Part shown: positions 14,894 through 20,554 of the stretch, in pieces
How positions within the stretch are numbered: position 1 is the stretch's first letter
Layout of the letters: every line of letters starts with the position of its first letter
Origin: a virus
DNA: 23,815 nt
Reading direction: 5' to 3' (one strand)
IMG/VR virus record: IMGVR_UViG_3300034374_006330
Coordinates: 1-23,815 of that record
Position numbers and translations under genes: made by a program
Notes under the pieces: generated by a model
The model's input: the letters and a program-made list of their open reading frames with translations, nothing else
The model's database searches: none
What the model was told of the DNA's origin: nothing

Positions 14894-15406
14894 CGGCCTG
14901 CGCCTCCATGCGTTGCTGCCAGTCTGCCAGCATGTGCCCCAGCTCGATGGGGTGCAGCTGCCCTAGCTCCTGCAGGGTGGTGCTGTATTCCCTGGCAATG
15001 CACAGCCACACCCGAGTCAGGCCCCAGCCGTCTCCGCTGCTGGGGGTTCGTCGTTTCCCACTTCTTTGCCCTCTGGCATGGCCTCTGCTGCAGCCCTTGC
15101 CATAGCGGTATACCACTCCCAGCAGGCTGCCCAGGCTGCGCTGGCTGCCTGCTCGATGTGCACAATGGTGCACCCAGGCCGCTGCAGCAGTGCCTCTGGA
15201 GCTGTCTGCCAATCCTGCTGAGGGTTGCCAGTCAGGCCACACTGCTGCAGCACAGCAGGAGGCAGCCCAGCCACCAGTGCATACATGCGGCCATGGGTCA
15301 GCATATGCTGACTGCGGGCCACTACCTCCATGCGGTGCACCATCGAGGGCATGCGCCACAGCGCCTGCCCCATGCCCAGCTGGAGTGTGCGGGTATCCTC
15401 TGCCAT
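14823..15406 (-). CDS. Tail assembly chaperone, -1 frameshift fusion product (gpGT-type)
   Basis: This is the long product of the same gene, to be read as complement(join(14823..15053,15053..15406)), with base 15053 read twice. After residue N118 of the short frame (counted from the ATG at 15406), the -1 frame continues with RRTPSSGDGWGLTRVWLC and then IAREYSTTLQELGQLHPIEL, GHMLADWQQRMEAQ and a basic tail, 76 residues in all, giving about 194. The added part has the look of a gpT-type domain. In lambda-like phages a few percent of ribosomes make this form, which binds the major tail protein and the tape measure. The extension has no good start codon of its own in a sensible place, which supports frameshifting over a separate gene. 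Confidence 0.75.
15017..15406 (-). CDS. Tail assembly chaperone, short (zero-frame) product
   Basis: The ATG at 15406 follows a GAGGGGGG ribosome site that overlaps the stop of the major tail gene; a GTG at 15409 in frame is possible. This gives 129 residues. The protein is helical (MVHRMEVVARSQHMLTHGRM, then LLQRPGCTIVHIEQAASAAW) and ends in a charged linker, MPEGKEVGNDEPPAAETAGA. Its place between the major tail protein and the tape measure, its size, and the slippery site near its 3' end identify it as the gpG-type chaperone that coats the tape measure during tail assembly. Termination at TGA (15017-15019) gives this short form, normally the major product. Confidence 0.75.
   Translation of the reverse strand: MAEDTRTLQLGMGQALWRMPSMVHRMEVVARSQHMLTHGRMYALVAGLPPAVLQQCGLTGNPQQDWQTAPEALLQRPGCTIVHIEQAASAAWAACWEWYTAMARAAAEAMPEGKEVGNDEPPAAETAGA
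15022..15059 (-). promoter_or_regulatory. Programmed -1 ribosomal frameshift signal
   Basis: On the minus strand, GGGAAAC (15059-15053) is read G GGA AAC in the zero frame, an exact X XXY YYZ slippery heptamer. Seven bases later comes CCCCAGC (15045-15039), a 10-base loop, and GCTGGGG (15028-15022), a perfect 7-bp GC-rich stem. Spacer and stem match known stimulators of -1 frameshifting. The zero-frame TGA is just past the stem at 15019-15017, and the -1 frame is open to 14823. Confidence 0.85.
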
Positions 15407-15417
15407 CACTACCCCCC

Positions 15418-15915
15418 TCAGGCGCGCGTAACGCCGCCTCTGCAGGTTACCGACCAGTCAATCTTATTAGGTTCGTCATTCGACCACTGGCCCCTGGCGC
15501 TGCACTTCGCATAGGTCAGGGTCTGCGTTACGCCATTCGTGGTCAGGGTGGCGATTAGATTAATCATATCAAAATCGTAACCGGACGTATTGGCGTTCGT
15601 GTTACCGCTGAATCCGTTAGTGCGCGCGATGAAATCCCAGGGGTTGCCTGCTGCGTCCGTCACATCAGCAGAGGCCACGCTCTGCATGTAGGTGGAGAAT
15701 GTCAGCTCGATAGGCACCGGCGCACCCCTGCGGCTGCCCAGATAGGTCTGCCCAGCGTAGATGGCAATCTCCTCATAGAGCTGCACCATGCGGTCTGCAG
15801 TCAGGGTGTGGTCTGCATACCCCACAATATCCAGGTCTACAGCCACCCCTGTGCCATCTTCAAACACAAGGGAAGCAAGGTCATACTTAGTCAACGGGAC
15901 AGTGGCAGATGGCAT
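15418..15915 (-). CDS. Major tail protein (165 aa)
   Basis: The ATG at 15915 follows AGGAG by ten bases. The protein is strand-rich with one main helix: LASLVFEDGTGVAVDLDIVG at 13-32, LTADRMVQLYEEIAIYAG at 37-54 and ELTFSTYMQSVASADV at 69-84, followed by YDFDMINLIATLTTNGVTQTL and DWSVTCRGGVTRA. This fits the tube-forming fold of siphoviral major tail proteins, and the gene lies between the tail terminator and the chaperone pair, which is the usual order. Its codon use differs from the CTG/CAG/GCA-heavy neighbours (more CpG codons), as does the capsid gene, in line with high expression. Confidence 0.75.
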   Translation of the reverse strand: MPSATVPLTKYDLASLVFEDGTGVAVDLDIVGYADHTLTADRMVQLYEEIAIYAGQTYLGSRRGAPVPIELTFSTYMQSVASADVTDAAGNPWDFIARTNGFSGNTNANTSGYDFDMINLIATLTTNGVTQTLTYAKCSARGQWSNDEPNKIDWSVTCRGGVTRA

Positions 15916-15919
15916 CGGC

Positions 15920-16396
15920 TCAGCTCCTGGCGAATGGGTGCACCGCTGTGAGGGTCAGCACACCACGCACTGCGATGGCTAGGCCCTGCTCGTCCTGTAG
16001 AATCTGACGCTGGGGAGGCACCACCAGCGATTCATACAGCCGCAGCCCACCAGTGGCATCTGCAGAGCCAGCGGCCACCCTCAGGGCCTGCTCGCCTGCA
16101 AGGGCTGCGTCATAGTCACTAACCTGCGCATCTGCCCGCAGCCGATAGCGCCAATCGATGCGCACTTCTGTGGCCGCAGTCAGGGGCACAGGCCGCTGGG
16201 GCACAAGCTGCCCATCTGTGGTGTTTGCCGCTGTGGTCGCTGGGCAGGTCACTGCAAAGTGCCCACTCTGGGCTGACTCTCCTTCGCCTGTGTCAGCCCA
16301 CTGCGGGCCACCCACTGCGGCGGATTCTGTCCAGCCTGCAGCAGCCTCCAGCGCTGCTGCCACCCGCTGCCGCACCTGTGCAACAGTTACGGCCAT
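15920..16396 (-). CDS. Tail terminator-like protein (158 aa)
   Basis: The ATG at 16396 overlaps the preceding gene by ten bases. An N-terminal helix, VAQVRQRVAAALEAAAGW (5-22), is followed by strands (GHFAVTCPATTAANTTDG, then EVRIDWRYRLRAD), a second helix DYDAALAGEQALRVAAG and closing strands LRLYESLVVPPQRQIL and IAVRGVLTLTAVH. The alpha/beta order and length match tail terminator (gpU/gp17-like) proteins, which cap the tube and join it to the head. Its place immediately before the major tail gene supports this. No direct sequence signature is decisive, so the call leans on fold pattern and order. Confidence 0.6.
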   Translation of the reverse strand: MAVTVAQVRQRVAAALEAAAGWTESAAVGGPQWADTGEGESAQSGHFAVTCPATTAANTTDGQLVPQRPVPLTAATEVRIDWRYRLRADAQVSDYDAALAGEQALRVAAGSADATGGLRLYESLVVPPQRQILQDEQGLAIAVRGVLTLTAVHPFARS

Positions 16397-17139
16397 GGCT
16401 GCACCGTTGCACGCACAGACCCTAGACGAAAGCCGCCAGGGTGGGCGCTGCTGCGGTGTGCAGCATCATCTATGCGCCCATCCCCATCAGTGTCATAATG
16501 CAGGGTGGCTGCAGCTTTAGTGGCCCGCAGCTGCTCTGTATAGCGCTGGGCTTTGTCGGCATAGGTCTGCCTGCCTGTGGTCGCCAGTGCTTCACAGCAC
16601 ATACGCAGCGCAGTGAGCAGCTCCACCCTGCGCAGGGCTGACTGGCTCACTACCAGATACGGCCTGCGGCCTGCTAGCCAGAGGTCTGTTTCCACCTCTA
16701 GATGGGCTTCAATGCACTGGTCTGCCCCTGACTGTGACCAGACAGAGCCTGCAGAGGCAGGGTTTAGGTAGGGCTCCAGCCGGTAAAGGTCCACAGGGGC
16801 CACCCGCTGCTGCCCACTGACACGGCAGATGGCACCCTCTGCCCGGAAAGTGTGCACCACACCATCTGGCATGGTGAGTGCCCATTCTACAGTCACATCA
16901 TCACTGTAACTGAGCCCAGCCATCTGGGCTGATGTGATGGTGTATTCAGCCACACTGCCCACCACAGACACAGCGCCAGTGCTGATGCTGCCATCTGTGG
17001 TGCGGACAGTGCAGGTGCCAGAGCTAGGGGCTGTGAGCGTTACACCGTCATACACCGGGCATGTAAGAGTATTGTTCCTGGCACGCTCGATGGCGTAACC
17101 AGGCTCCACTAGTCGCGCGGTGTAGACAGTCTCAGCCAC
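16387..17139 (-). CDS. Head-tail connector-like protein with an EF-hand-like loop (250 aa)
   Basis: The start is GTG at 17139, four bases after the strong GGGGTGG. The N-terminal 110 residues are beta-rich (TCTVRTTDGSISTGAVSV, then DVTVEWALTMPDGVVHTFRA), as in an Ig-like or decoration domain. The C-terminal half is helical (SALRRVELLTALRMCCEAL, then TYADKAQRYTEQLRATKAAA) and ends with a DTDGDGRIDD loop at about 217-226, which matches the calcium-binding DxDxDG loop. Helical head-tail adaptor proteins (gp6-like) of siphoviruses have this C-terminal plan and similar loops occur in some. The order, after capsid and before the tail terminator, fits a connector. The fusion of an Ig-like domain to it is unusual. 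Confidence 0.6.
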   Translation of the reverse strand: MAETVYTARLVEPGYAIERARNNTLTCPVYDGVTLTAPSSGTCTVRTTDGSISTGAVSVVGSVAEYTITSAQMAGLSYSDDVTVEWALTMPDGVVHTFRAEGAICRVSGQQRVAPVDLYRLEPYLNPASAGSVWSQSGADQCIEAHLEVETDLWLAGRRPYLVVSQSALRRVELLTALRMCCEALATTGRQTYADKAQRYTEQLRATKAAATLHYDTDGDGRIDDAAHRSSAHPGGFRLGSVRATVQPWP

Positions 17140-17154
17140 AGGCCACCCCTAACG

Positions 17155-17499
17155 CTAGGACAGTGCTACACCGGCATTCGAGAATACAGACCAGCGAAGC
17201 GCACCACCCACAGTGATGGCACTCAGCTCGATGTGGTCATGCGCATCTGCGAAGGTCAACACGGTATTGCCCGCTGTGTTCACAGCAGCAGCCACAGTGA
17301 CCACACAGTCACCACCATCCGTGTCAAATCCCAGCGTGATGCGCTGCCCTTCCCGCTGAGGGATGGCAAGCGTGCGCGTCTCTGCGCCCGCAGTGGTCAG
17401 CATGCAGCTGCCCCAGCCCTCTGTGGTCGGAATGGCCCCAGCGTCACCAGGGTCTGCGATGATGGAGGGCTGAGCGCCCCAGCTGACTGCGTTACCCAT
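17155..17499 (-). CDS. Head decoration / capsid-fibre-like protein (114 aa)
   Basis: The ATG at 17499 is chosen over an in-frame upstream start because GAGAGG lies about six bases before it. The protein starts MGNAVSWGAQPSIIADPGDAG and is then strand-rich with repeated GDCVVTVAAAVNTAGNTVL and FADAHDHIELSAI, ending VGGALRWSVFSNAGVALS. This is the compact beta-pattern, with a 'DTDGGDC' turn and a 'RW.V..N.GV' end, of small proteins that recur near the capsid gene in siphoviruses and that I associate with head decoration or fibres. It has no catalytic motif. It lies four genes from the capsid and directly before the connector. The assignment is tentative but the structural role is likely. Confidence 0.5.
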   Translation of the reverse strand: MGNAVSWGAQPSIIADPGDAGAIPTTEGWGSCMLTTAGAETRTLAIPQREGQRITLGFDTDGGDCVVTVAAAVNTAGNTVLTFADAHDHIELSAITVGGALRWSVFSNAGVALS

Positions 17500-17522
17500 G
17501 GGATACCTCTCTTGTGGGTGTT

Positions 17523-17822
17523 CTAGACCCAGGCTTTCCATGCGTTGCGCATGGTAAACCCGGTGTCATCAGTGGAGGGCACAGCCGCAGAGCCAGAGAC
17601 ACGGGCAGAGGTTCGGTCACTGGCCTGCGACTGTGCCGCATCAATGCTGCGGTCTGCCTGCTCACAGGCCGCCCGCACTAGGTCTGCCCGCTCTGCCTTG
17701 GATGCACCACACCATCTGCCGATGTAATCATCCAGCGCTGCCCTGCGGGTGGCAGGGTCTTGCATATCTCGCTGGCTGTAGTCTGTGATTCTGCCAGCAT
17801 TCGGAAGCATGCGCCTGCCCAT
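17523..17822 (-). CDS. Hypothetical virion-region protein (99 aa)
   Basis: The ATG at 17822 shares its first base with the preceding stop. The protein is helical and charged at the N-terminal two thirds (RRMLPNAGRITDYSQRD, then AALDDYIGRWCGASKAERA, then RAACEQADRSIDAAQSQAS), followed by a Ser/Ala/Asp-rich tail that ends FTMRNAWKAWV. The length and place, between the capsid gene and the connector, would suit a small head-completion or neck protein. I recognise no family signature. The C-terminal tryptophan motif may be a docking end. Nothing in the sequence shows an enzyme. Confidence 0.5.
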   Translation of the reverse strand: MGRRMLPNAGRITDYSQRDMQDPATRRAALDDYIGRWCGASKAERADLVRAACEQADRSIDAAQSQASDRTSARVSGSAAVPSTDDTGFTMRNAWKAWV

Positions 17823-18460
17823 CAGACCTGCTCCACTAGCGCACGCTGCTGGTATTGCTGCCAGGCATCCTGCAGGCGGTCTGTGCTGCTGGTGGCCTGG
17901 CTGCGGTGTGCCTCCCAGCTGCTGCGCAGATGCTCCCCGATGGCCCGCACTTCTGCGGCGTGCGGCTGCTCGATTAGCCCCCTATCCATCAGGCTGCGCA
18001 GCCAGGCTGCATACTCCTCTGCAGGCGCTGGCCTGGGTGGCAGGCCAGGGACCAAAGGCTGCAGCCTGTGGGCATAGGTGCCAGAGCTGCCCACTGGCAC
18101 CAGATAGGACGGGTGCCCCTGCTCTGCGTCCACCTCGTGTGGAATCACCGTGCCACCCTTTCGCTGGATGCGCACGATAGCAGCCTCAGGGTCTGCCACC
18201 CACACCCTGCGGCCTGGTGCCCTGCGTGCCTCCACACCACTAACGCCAGCTTCCCCAGCATAGAGAGGCTGCAGCTGCGGCACGCACCAGCCAGCCAGAG
18301 CCATATACTGGCCAGGCATGTGATAGAGGTAGTGCGCACGCTCCCCAGGCAGCACTGCCCTGGTGCTGGTCTGTGAAAGACTGCCAGGCGCTGCCCATGG
18401 CATCGAGGGTGCCGCAGGCTGTGGTGGGGGTTGCGTTGCCGCTGTTCTAGCGCGTGCCAT
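17822..18460 (-). CDS. Hypothetical protein downstream of the capsid gene (212 aa)
   Basis: The ATG at 18460 opens a proline-rich, low-complexity N-terminus (ATQPPPQPAAPSMPWAAPG) that is probably disordered. The middle has strand-like segments (RAHYLYHMPGQYMALAGW, then RRVWVADPEAAIVRIQRK), and the C-terminal third is helical (EEYAAWLRSLMDRGLIEQ, then RLQDAWQQYQQRALVEQV). A family was not recognised. Position, after a hairpin that follows the capsid gene and before small neck proteins, suggests a minor head protein. A domain like the phage 'minor structural' or vertex proteins is possible but unproven. The hairpin upstream could lower its expression compared with the capsid gene. Confidence 0.5.
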   Translation of the reverse strand: MARARTAATQPPPQPAAPSMPWAAPGSLSQTSTRAVLPGERAHYLYHMPGQYMALAGWCVPQLQPLYAGEAGVSGVEARRAPGRRVWVADPEAAIVRIQRKGGTVIPHEVDAEQGHPSYLVPVGSSGTYAHRLQPLVPGLPPRPAPAEEYAAWLRSLMDRGLIEQPHAAEVRAIGEHLRSSWEAHRSQATSSTDRLQDAWQQYQQRALVEQV

Positions 18461-18537
18461 GGTTTACCTCTGCCTAGACGCTGGGGGTGGAGTGGCGCAG
18501 CTGCGCAGCCCCAGCACTGCGCAGCTGCCCAGCGGCA
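18461..18537 (-). other. Intergenic hairpin just downstream of the capsid gene
   Basis: GCAGCTGCGCAG (18497-18508 on the plus strand) and CTGCGCAGCTGC (18517-18528) form a perfect 12-bp stem with an 8-base loop. On the coding (minus) strand it begins about ten bases after the capsid stop. No T tract follows (GCCACTCCACC), so it is not a standard intrinsic terminator. It could protect the 3' end of the capsid message, weaken read-through to downstream genes, or serve as a processing site. Confidence 0.6.
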
Positions 18538-19494
18538 TTAGACGCCGGTGATAACCTTACAGCCAATCTCCTGGCCGTAGCTGACACCCAGGAAGATGCG
18601 ACCCACCACAGCAGTGATGCCGCTCTTGGAATCGCGGTCCACCTCTGCCAGCAAGGGCGGGAGCACAGTGCCAGCGGGCAGCTCTCCTGCACCCAGCACG
18701 GCCTGGCGGCTGGGGTCATCGATGGCAGGCAGCTGGTCTGCCCACACGATGCTGCCAGCTCCGAGAAGCGCCCCAGCGTAATCCGCCCCAGCATTAGCCG
18801 TAGGCACTCGCGTGGTGCCGTAGATGGCAACGTCGTTCACAAAGCCCCGGAACGCACCACCAGAGAAGGCAGCCATCTGGCGCGCTTCATCGCCATACTG
18901 GAGCTGCCCACCAGCGCTGGTGAAAAGGTTGGTTTCAAGGTCGCCAACCTGCTTCACATGGTAGACGGCCACAGGCGCACCAGAGGCACCCACACCCAAG
19001 CTGCCCAGGGCGCGATACTTCGCCACAGCAGCAAAGTGCGTGGCCGCAGTGAGCGCCACACCTGTGGTGCTCTGGTTCGTGGTGAGGCTCTGCATGGCCG
19101 TGCAGACCATGGACAGGAACCGGCTGCTGGCAGCCACAGCCATATCCATGCCGAACAGCTCAGACGGCGACAGGCTTTCGCCCGTCACGTTGCGCAGCAG
19201 GCTGGTGTTTTCGCGAGTGAGAATCTGGCCAGCCACAGTGGCGCTAACGGTGCTGTCGCTGATGGCCGTACCACTGGCCCCAGCACCCTCCGTCTCTGCG
19301 GCCATCAGGTCTGCGCCCAAGCCGTAGACAGGCCGCTGCACCGTGGTAGACATATCAGCGCGGCCAAGGTAGCCCGCCGCAAAGACAGGATGCTGAAACA
19401 TCCCAGCGCGGTCTGCAATGGTCAGCAGGTAGCGAAGGTCAGCCTCTTGAGCTGACAGGATGCTAGAAAAAGAGCCAGTGCTATTCGTGGCCAT
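18538..19494 (-). CDS. Major capsid protein (318 aa)
   Basis: The ATG at 19494 is preferred over an upstream in-frame start (19539) because AGAGGGG precedes it and the protein then begins MATNSTGSFSSILSAQEADL. Typical capsid features are a helix with LRYLLTIADRAGMFQHPVF (20-38), a strand-rich central region (VSATVAGQILTRENTSLL), and alternating helices and strands ending VVGRIFLGVSYGQEIGCKVI. It lies after the scaffold and portal genes, as expected. The protein has a hydrophobic, Gly/Ala-rich composition and few lysines. Codon use is less extreme than in the tail genes. No head-maturation protease gene was found near it, so cleavage of the N-terminus is unlikely or host-driven. The fold is probably HK97-like by context. 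Confidence 0.75.
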   Translation of the reverse strand: MATNSTGSFSSILSAQEADLRYLLTIADRAGMFQHPVFAAGYLGRADMSTTVQRPVYGLGADLMAAETEGAGASGTAISDSTVSATVAGQILTRENTSLLRNVTGESLSPSELFGMDMAVAASSRFLSMVCTAMQSLTTNQSTTGVALTAATHFAAVAKYRALGSLGVGASGAPVAVYHVKQVGDLETNLFTSAGGQLQYGDEARQMAAFSGGAFRGFVNDVAIYGTTRVPTANAGADYAGALLGAGSIVWADQLPAIDDPSRQAVLGAGELPAGTVLPPLLAEVDRDSKSGITAVVGRIFLGVSYGQEIGCKVITGV

Positions 19495-19594
19495 GGTAGC
19501 CCCTCTGTGTGCAGTGTGAGACGTTCGGAGTCTGCCCACTGCAGCAGGTTACGCCTGCGAATCGGGGGGGCTGTTCCTTTCCTAAGGGCTACCA
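19494..19594 (-). promoter_or_regulatory. Long-range inverted repeat over the capsid ribosome-binding site
   Basis: On the minus strand, TGGTAGCCC (19594-19586) is the exact reverse complement of GGGCTACCA (19502-19494), 83 bases apart. The second arm covers the end of the AGAGGGG ribosome site and the A of the ATG. One G-U and one A-U pair would extend the stem to 11. Pairing would hide the start. Two smaller hairpins, GCAGG/CCTGC and GCAGTG/CACTGC, lie inside the loop. Confidence 0.45.
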
Positions 19595-19610
19595 GACCGC
19601 TGCCCTGCTG

Positions 19611-20189
19611 TCAACCCTTCCACCTGACTAGCAGGTCACGCAGAGCCTGCTGGGCCTCTTTATCACCTGCAGCTGCTCTGGCTCTGATGGCAGGGTCTAC
19701 ACTGCCCAGCGCGCCAGGTGCGCCCACAGGTGCCCTGCCTGGCAGCTTAGGTGGTGCAGGCAGCTCTGGGGCTGGAGACGCAGGGGCCTGCAGGTATGGG
19801 GCCAGGGCTGCAGGCATCTGGGCACCCTCTGCCTGCCACCCATCCATCCACTCTGCTAGCGCAGGGCGCTCCTCTGCAGGCAGCCTGCCATAGAGCGCCA
19901 GGGCTACGGCTTGCCCCTCGTCACTGGTCAGGCCCCTGCGCAGCATAGTGGCCTGGGTCTGCCACTCTGCAGCTTGGGCCTGGTGGCTCTGCTTTAGCGC
20001 CTCCAGCTTGGCCGCCTGCTGCTGCAGCTGCTGCGCCAGGGCATCCCGCTCCTGCGTTACAGCGTCAGCCTGCAGCAGCTGGATAGTCTCTTTCGCTGCC
20101 TTCAGTTCGCCCACCAGCGCCTGGATGCGCTCGCCTGCTCTGTCGCGCTTCACAGGCTCTGCAGCCTGCTGCTCCTGCTCCTCTGCCAT
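19611..20189 (-). CDS. Capsid assembly scaffolding protein (192 aa)
   Basis: The ATG at 20189 shares a base with the stop of the upstream gene (TAATG). The protein is acidic and Gln/Ala/Glu-rich, with a long coiled coil at about 18-95 (ERIQALVGELKAAKETIQLL, then LAQQLQQQAAKLEALKQSH), a helical middle (VALALYGRLPAEERPALAEW), a proline-rich linker (APASPAPELPAPPKLP) and a basic C-terminal helix (DPAIRARAAAGDKEAQQALR ending LLVRWKG). Extended helical coiled coils with a basic C-terminal end that docks on the coat protein are the plan of internal scaffolding proteins. It precedes the capsid gene by 116 bases. The order portal, small protein, scaffold, capsid is standard. Confidence 0.8.
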   Translation of the reverse strand: MAEEQEQQAAEPVKRDRAGERIQALVGELKAAKETIQLLQADAVTQERDALAQQLQQQAAKLEALKQSHQAQAAEWQTQATMLRRGLTSDEGQAVALALYGRLPAEERPALAEWMDGWQAEGAQMPAALAPYLQAPASPAPELPAPPKLPGRAPVGAPGALGSVDPAIRARAAAGDKEAQQALRDLLVRWKG

Positions 20190-20554
20190 TACCCCTGCCT
20201 CCTGCGGGCATCACTGCCCGCTAGATATGCCTCATCATACTGCGCCAGGATGCGCCTGGCCCAGCCCCTGGCTGTGTCGCCTCCCCAGCCATCCCATGCC
20301 TGTCTGCCCTTGCTAGGGTACCCAGGCTCTCCCCTGCGGAACCCTGGCGCTTCTTTGTCCACTTCATGCCTGGGGAAGTATTCGAAAATCTTACGCACAT
20401 CGCGCAGCTGTAGCGCTTTGCCCCCAGCGATTAGACGAGCCATGGCCAGGCCCACAGCGGTCATGCCTCTGCGGCTGGGTGGCAGCTCTGCCCGCTGCTC
20501 CAGCGCACGCTGGGCAGCCTCCTGCATGGCTTTACTCGGATACCACGGCGGCAT
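20189..20554 (-). CDS. Portal-adjacent protein with a 'PSRRG...HEVDK...WGGD' domain (121 aa)
   Basis: The ATG at 20554 lies 23 bases inside the portal gene and follows AGAGGAG, so translation is coupled; longer readings are poor. Conserved-looking blocks are PPSRRGMTAVGLAMARLI at 25-42, RDVRKIFEYFPRHEVDK at 51-67 and KGRQAWDGWGGDTARGWARR at 82-101. I have seen this block order in small proteins or domains near portal and prohead genes in many phages and cyanophages, but its function is not known to me. The gene lies between portal and scaffold, the place usual for a prohead protease or a minor head protein, and no Ser/His/Asp protease motif is visible. The family link is from memory and by motif. 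Confidence 0.6.
   Translation of the reverse strand: MPPWYPSKAMQEAAQRALEQRAELPPSRRGMTAVGLAMARLIAGGKALQLRDVRKIFEYFPRHEVDKEAPGFRRGEPGYPSKGRQAWDGWGGDTARGWARRILAQYDEAYLAGSDARRRQG

Noticed and set aside
14875-15165. Separate leftward gene in the third frame over the chaperone region
   Set aside because: Its sequence is low-complexity (PAQPGQPAGSG), it has no ribosome site, and the -1 frame with a slippery heptamer gives a better and expected product.
19564-19570. Run of seven G before the capsid gene as a frameshift or sequencing error
   Set aside because: It lies in the intergenic gap, so it changes no reading frame.
19586-19614. TTGACA on the minus strand at 19614-19609 as a capsid promoter
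   Set aside because: The -35 is perfect but overlaps the scaffold stop codon by necessity of its sequence, and the hexamer 17 bases on (TAGCCC) matches the -10 consensus at only two positions. The same bases are better explained as an arm of the inverted repeat.
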